From Verrucomicrobiota bacterium (GTDB lineage Bacteria > Verrucomicrobiota > Verrucomicrobiia > Opitutales > Opitutaceae), in NCBI GenBank assembly GCA_023457715.1, contig JAEWKR010000194.1, positions 1-9,537 of the forward strand: DNA of 9,537 nucleotides. The letters are read 5' to 3'. The position numbers and the translations under genes are program-made. A model generated the notes under the pieces. It worked only from the letters and a program-made list of their open reading frames with translations, had not been told where the DNA came from and searched no databases. Position 1 is the first letter of the stretch, and the number at the start of each line of letters is the position of its first letter. Shown one piece after another: positions 6,661 through 9,537 of the stretch.

Positions 6661-6888
6661 GGGCTGATGGTGATTTCAGATTTCTAGTTTCAAATTCCAG
6701 AGGGGACTGCTGTATGAATGGATTCTTCCGCCTTCGCCTGGCCTCCGGCGGGCTGGCTGGAGGCCCTCAGAATGACAAGCGCAGGTGAATGCAAGGCGGG
6801 TGACGCGGTGGTCCTACCACGACGGGCGGGGCGGTATTCTCCTCCGAATTCTGAGATTTAAAATCCGAAAGCTGAAATTCTCCGTCGG
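6661..6888. repeat. Spacer with several short repeat words and hairpins
   Basis: Between the dehydrogenase and FAH-family genes are atttcagatttc-type words at 6671-6700, with related ones at 6847-6880. A hairpin forms from ggcctcc (6740-6746) with ggaggcc (6759-6765), flanked by gattctt and agaatgacaag. On the minus strand that block reads like the dispersed cattctgag...gaagaatcc repeats found in many bacterial genomes. A smaller hairpin, gtgg-tccta-ccac, lies at about 6809-6823. I see no gene here. The structures could slow transcription between the two genes. Confidence 0.5.
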
Positions 6889-7749
6889 CTAGACGACGGA
6901 GACGGTGTTCTTCAGCGTGCCGATGCCGCTGATCGTGATCGCGATCGTGTCGCCCGGCTGCAGCGTGAAGGTCTCGGTGGGGACAATCCCGGTGCCCGTC
7001 AGGAGCACGGCACCGTGTGGAAAACGCTGGCTGCGGAAGAGGTAGCCGGCGAGTTCCTGAAAGGTGCGCTTGATCTGGGAGACGACGGTCTCGCCGCCGA
7101 ACACGCGGGCTCCGTTGCGATCGATCGCCAGGGTGATCGTCCACTCGCGGGCGGCGGCTTCGGTGGCGCCCACCGTCACCCAGGGTCCGAGGGCGCAGGA
7201 GCCCTCGTAGATTTTTGCCTGAGGCAGATAGAGCAGATTCTCACCCTCGATGTCACGGGAGCTCATGTCGTTGCCGACGGTGAAGCCAGCCACCTCGCCC
7301 CGTGAATTGAGCACGAGGGCGAGTTCGGGCTCCGGTACATTCCACGTCGCGTCGCGCCGGATGCCGACCTCGCCGCCGGTGGGGACCACCTTTTCGGCAA
7401 TGGACTTGAAGAAGATTTCCGGGCGGGCCGCGGCGTAGACGCGGTCGTAGGCGGTCGCGCTGAAATCCGATTCCTCCATCCGCGCGGCTTTGCTGCGCAG
7501 GTAGGTGACGCCCGCCGCCCAGACCTCGTGGTGTTCCACGGGCGCGAGGAACGTGATCGCGCTCAGCGCGTGCTCCGGCAGGCGGCCGGCGGAGGCTCGG
7601 CGCAGGGTTTCGACGGGAGAAACCTCATCGAGCAGGGCGGCGAGGGAGTGCAAACCGGCGCCGGAAAGATCGAGCACGGCGGTGCCGGCTTCGTTGAGCA
7701 GGCCAAGGCGGGGAGTGGGATCAGCGAGGCGGAAACGACAGACCTTCAT
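6889..7749 (-). CDS. FAH-superfamily 2-keto-3-deoxy sugar-acid dehydratase
   Basis: The 286-residue product belongs to the fumarylacetoacetate hydrolase superfamily. The motif WAAGVTYLRS (77-86) is followed by a YDRVY and RPEIFFKS segment. WNVPEPELAL (136-145) supplies the metal ligands E140 and E142, and GNDMSSRD (159-166) supplies D161. K179 lies in the AKIYEGS segment. These features resemble the subgroup that dehydrates 2-keto-3-deoxypentonates to alpha-ketoglutarate semialdehyde, rather than fumarylacetoacetate cleavage. The adjacent semialdehyde dehydrogenase supports this, since it would use the product. The ATG at 7749 (MKVCRF) begins the conserved N-terminus. A start at 7794 would add 15 unconserved residues. 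cctccccacc precedes the ATG and no Shine-Dalgarno sequence is seen. It is divergent from the transporter gene. Another hydratase, decarboxylase or isomerase activity of the superfamily remains possible. Confidence 0.85.
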   Translation of the reverse strand: MKVCRFRLADPTPRLGLLNEAGTAVLDLSGAGLHSLAALLDEVSPVETLRRASAGRLPEHALSAITFLAPVEHHEVWAAGVTYLRSKAARMEESDFSATAYDRVYAAARPEIFFKSIAEKVVPTGGEVGIRRDATWNVPEPELALVLNSRGEVAGFTVGNDMSSRDIEGENLLYLPQAKIYEGSCALGPWVTVGATEAAAREWTITLAIDRNGARVFGGETVVSQIKRTFQELAGYLFRSQRFPHGAVLLTGTGIVPTETFTLQPGDTIAITISGIGTLKNTVSVV

Positions 7750-7802
7750 GGTGGGGAGGAGCGAAACAAGCCTGAATCTGAAGCGGCCTGCCACCTGAAA
7801 AT

Positions 7803-7893
7803 GTAGAAGGGAGTGAGGGAATGAGGGAGTGAGGGAATGAGGGGGGGCGGATTCTCACTTTCCCTTACTCCCTCACTCCCTTCTCCCTTCTAC
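7803..7893. repeat. Inverted gggagtga repeat with facing G-quadruplex motifs
   Basis: On the plus strand five G-runs (7809-7811, 7817-7819, 7825-7827, 7833-7835 and 7841-7847) are separated by uniform 5-base loops. This is a canonical three-tetrad quadruplex motif in an 8-bp gggagtga/gggaatga period. C-runs at 7862-7864, 7870-7872, 7878-7880 and 7885-7887 give a similar motif on the minus strand. The ends gtagaagggag (7803-7813) and its complement (7883-7893) are perfectly inverted. The block fills the divergent intergenic region (7750-7949), so it sits upstream of both genes and inside or next to their promoters. No clear promoter boxes were found around it. Confidence 0.8.
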
Positions 7894-7949
7894 ATTCTCC
7901 CTTCTCCGTTCGCTTGACGCGGTTTTGGCGGTGACGGCAAGCTCGCACC

Positions 7950-9347
7950 ATGCCCCACACAGAATCCGGGCTTGCCTCCCGCCCCCACGAGGTGAAGCCG
8001 ACCCACGCCCGTCACTGGGTGATCGTTTTCGCGGTTACGCTGGCGATGATCCAATACATCGACCGCGTCTGCATTTCCCAGGCCGCGCCGTATATCACGG
8101 AGGACCTGGGATTGAGTGCGAAACAGATGGGGTGGGTCTTCTCGGCCTTCACGTTCGCCTATGCGATCTTCGAGATTCCCACGGGCTGGATGGGCGATCG
8201 CATGGGGCCGCGGAAAGTGCTGGTTCGCGTGGTGCTGTGGTGGTCGTTCTTCACGGCCGCAACGGGCTGGGCGCGGAGCTTCACGTCGATGGTCGTGGTG
8301 CGGTTTCTGTTTGGCGCCGGCGAGGCCGGGTGTTTTCCGAATCTCACGAAGGCGTTCAGCATCTGGCTGCCGACGCGGGACCGGACCCGCGCGCAGGCTT
8401 TGATGTGGATGGGCGCGCGTTGGGGCGGGGCGTGCGCGCCGCTGCTCGTCGTGGCGGTGATGGCTTTCGTCAGCTGGCGCACGGCCTTCATGCTGTTTGG
8501 CCTGCTGGGCGTGGTTTGGGCCGCGGTGTTCTTCCGTTGGTTCCGGGATCGTCCCAGCGACCATCCCGGAGTGAATGCGGGCGAGCTCGCGCTGCTGAAG
8601 GAAAATGAACGCAACGTCGCGTCGCACGCGAACGTGCCGTGGAAAAAGCTGTTGCGCCATCCGTCGATCTGGCTGCTCGGCCTGCAGTACTTCTGCCTCA
8701 GCTACGGCTGGTATTTTTACGTGACCTGGCTGCCGACCTACCTGCGCGATGTGCGCGGACTGGAAATCAGATCCAACCCCATCATGGGGTGGCTGGCGGG
8801 CGTGCTGGAAGGACAGCTCAGTCCCGACACCACGCTGAAGGTGCTGTCGGCCGCGCTCGCCGGCATCCCGCTGCTGTTCGGTGGCTTCGGATCGATCATC
8901 GCCGGCATCCTGGCGAGCCGGTTGATCGCGCGCACCGGCAAGGTGACGCAGGTGCGGCGCACATTCGGCTTCGTCGGCCTGACGCTGGCCGCGGCCTTGT
9001 TGATGACGTCGTTCTATATCCGAGACCCGCTGCTGGCGATGTTGTCGATGGGCATGGCGAGCTTCTTCAACGACACCACGCTGCCGGGTAGCTGGGCCAG
9101 TTGCATGGACGTCGGCGGCAAGTACGCCGGCACGGTGTCGGGCAGCATGAACATGCTGGGTAATTTCGGCGGCATGGCCGGCCCGGTCGTGGTTGGCTAC
9201 ATCCTGGACCTCACGGGTCGCGACTGGCTGTGGGCGTTCGCCATTTCCGCGATCATCTACTTCCTCGGCGCGTTCTGCTGGCTGTTCATCGATCCGGTGA
9301 AGCCGATCGAGCAGGAAGAAGCCGGAGCGGTAGGCGGTAAGCTTTAG
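7950..9347 (+). CDS. MFS sugar-acid transporter (anion:cation symporter family)
   Basis: This 465-residue inner-membrane transporter has 12 predicted helices, six before and six after a charged central loop at about 197-236. The first helix has YIDR at 36-39. Motif A, GWMGDRMGPRKVL, lies between helices 2 and 3 (79-91). GAGEAGCFPNL (122-132) and the late PGSWASCMDVG and GSMNMLGNFGG segments (379-408) are typical of the ACS group, which carries glucarate, galactonate, hexuronates and similar acids with protons. The loop after helix 7 (about 266-300) seems longer than usual. The ATG at 7950 fits the N-terminus; no Shine-Dalgarno sequence is seen. It is divergent from the FAH-family gene, which suggests sugar-acid import for that pathway. 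The last residues, VGGKL, are encoded by a gtaggcggtaag repeat unit. The precise substrate is unknown. Confidence 0.9.
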   Translation: MPHTESGLASRPHEVKPTHARHWVIVFAVTLAMIQYIDRVCISQAAPYITEDLGLSAKQMGWVFSAFTFAYAIFEIPTGWMGDRMGPRKVLVRVVLWWSFFTAATGWARSFTSMVVVRFLFGAGEAGCFPNLTKAFSIWLPTRDRTRAQALMWMGARWGGACAPLLVVAVMAFVSWRTAFMLFGLLGVVWAAVFFRWFRDRPSDHPGVNAGELALLKENERNVASHANVPWKKLLRHPSIWLLGLQYFCLSYGWYFYVTWLPTYLRDVRGLEIRSNPIMGWLAGVLEGQLSPDTTLKVLSAALAGIPLLFGGFGSIIAGILASRLIARTGKVTQVRRTFGFVGLTLAAALLMTSFYIRDPLLAMLSMGMASFFNDTTLPGSWASCMDVGGKYAGTVSGSMNMLGNFGGMAGPVVVGYILDLTGRDWLWAFAISAIIYFLGAFCWLFIDPVKPIEQEEAGAVGGKL

Positions 9348-9415
9348 GGGGTAGGCGATAGCAGGAACGGAAAGCGGGGCATGAAACCGGATAGCCGCAA
9401 AAAGGCGCAGAAGGC
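9330..9415. repeat. Second copy of the composite taggcggta / gccgcaa repeat
   Basis: Module A words (gtaggcggtaagc at 9330-9342 and gtaggcgata at 9351-9360) overlap the last codons and stop of the transporter gene. Module B, gccgcaaaaaggcgcagaag at 9394-9413 continuing to 9415, matches 4958-4979 at 20 of 22 positions. Order and orientation are the same as at 4912-4979. Confidence 0.7.
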
Positions 9416-9452
9416 CTAGAGCGGCTACGCCGCAACCAAATCAAACCCATTG

Positions 9453-9532
9453 AACCACAGATGAACACAAATGGACACGGATCCAGGCCGGTCTTTTTCC
9501 AAATCTGAGTCCATCTGTGTTCATCTGTGGTT
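9453..9532. repeat. 24-bp inverted repeat of the aaccacagatgaaca type
   Basis: Arms 9453-9476 and 9509-9532 are complementary at 23 of 24 positions around a 32-base loop. This is the strongest potential hairpin in the window. It lies about 105 bases downstream of the transporter stop and ends near the window edge. I see no gene in 9348-9537. It could terminate transcription, but no U-tract follows. The arm sequence resembles intergenic repeats I associate with Verrucomicrobia and some other bacteria, from memory only. Confidence 0.85.
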
Positions 9533-9537
9533 GAGAG

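Noticed and set aside
5260..6687. 475-codon open frame on the plus strand opposite the aldehyde dehydrogenase
   Set aside because: It is antisense to a gene with intact catalytic motifs and shows no domain of its own.
7914..7942. Promoter for the transporter gene from TTGACG at 7914-7919
   Set aside because: The -35 match is good, but the sequence 16-18 bases downstream (around gcaagc) has no resemblance to a -10 box, and a start there would leave almost no leader.

Overview
The window is high-GC DNA carrying six well-supported protein genes, one small SRP RNA gene, and unusually repeat-rich spacers. The combination of high GC, a long-form 2-isopropylmalate synthase, start codons without Shine-Dalgarno sequences, and spacers packed with short word repeats (for example gtagcgagtagcg, cgagcacgagcac, gggagtga, aacgtcc and the aaccacagatgaaca type) suggests a verrucomicrobial genome, perhaps Opitutaceae. 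This assignment is an inference from style. No phylogenetic marker was compared.

Layout. 66-1178 (-): rlmN, a radical-SAM 23S rRNA/tRNA A2 methyltransferase. 1190-1565: a 7-bp tandem array followed by a 105-bp tandem duplication with a decayed third copy. 1623-2606 (+): an exported SMP-30/gluconolactonase-type enzyme. 2611-2708: an inverted word repeat between convergent genes. 2704-4371 (-): leuA. 4372-4559: a structured leuA leader with a possible leucine-containing short upstream ORF. 4641-4721: an inverted repeat. 4791-4895 (+): small SRP RNA (ffs). 4911-5050: a composite repeat. 5059-6660 (-): an aldehyde dehydrogenase of the alpha-ketoglutarate-semialdehyde type. 6889-7749 (-): an FAH-superfamily sugar-acid dehydratase. 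7803-7893: an inverted repeat with two facing G-quadruplex motifs. 7950-9347 (+): an MFS sugar-acid transporter. 9330-9532: a second copy of the composite repeat and a 24-bp inverted repeat.

How the genes fit together. The transporter, the FAH-family enzyme and the dehydrogenase form a divergent sugar-acid module. It is consistent with uptake of an aldonate or aldarate, dehydration of a 2-keto-3-deoxy acid to alpha-ketoglutarate semialdehyde, and oxidation to 2-oxoglutarate. The SMP-30 protein 2.5 kb away could supply the acid by opening a lactone outside the cytoplasm, but it is separated from the module by leuA and the SRP RNA gene, so that link is weak. The first dehydratase of such a pathway is not in this window. 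rlmN, leuA and ffs are housekeeping genes.

The most unusual aspect is the non-coding DNA. Nearly every spacer contains its own family of short-word repeats, usually in inverted arrangement. Some gene ends are built from these repeats, and none of the six start codons has a recognisable Shine-Dalgarno sequence; three are instead preceded by CCTCCC. I saw no transposase, CRISPR array, phage gene or defence gene.
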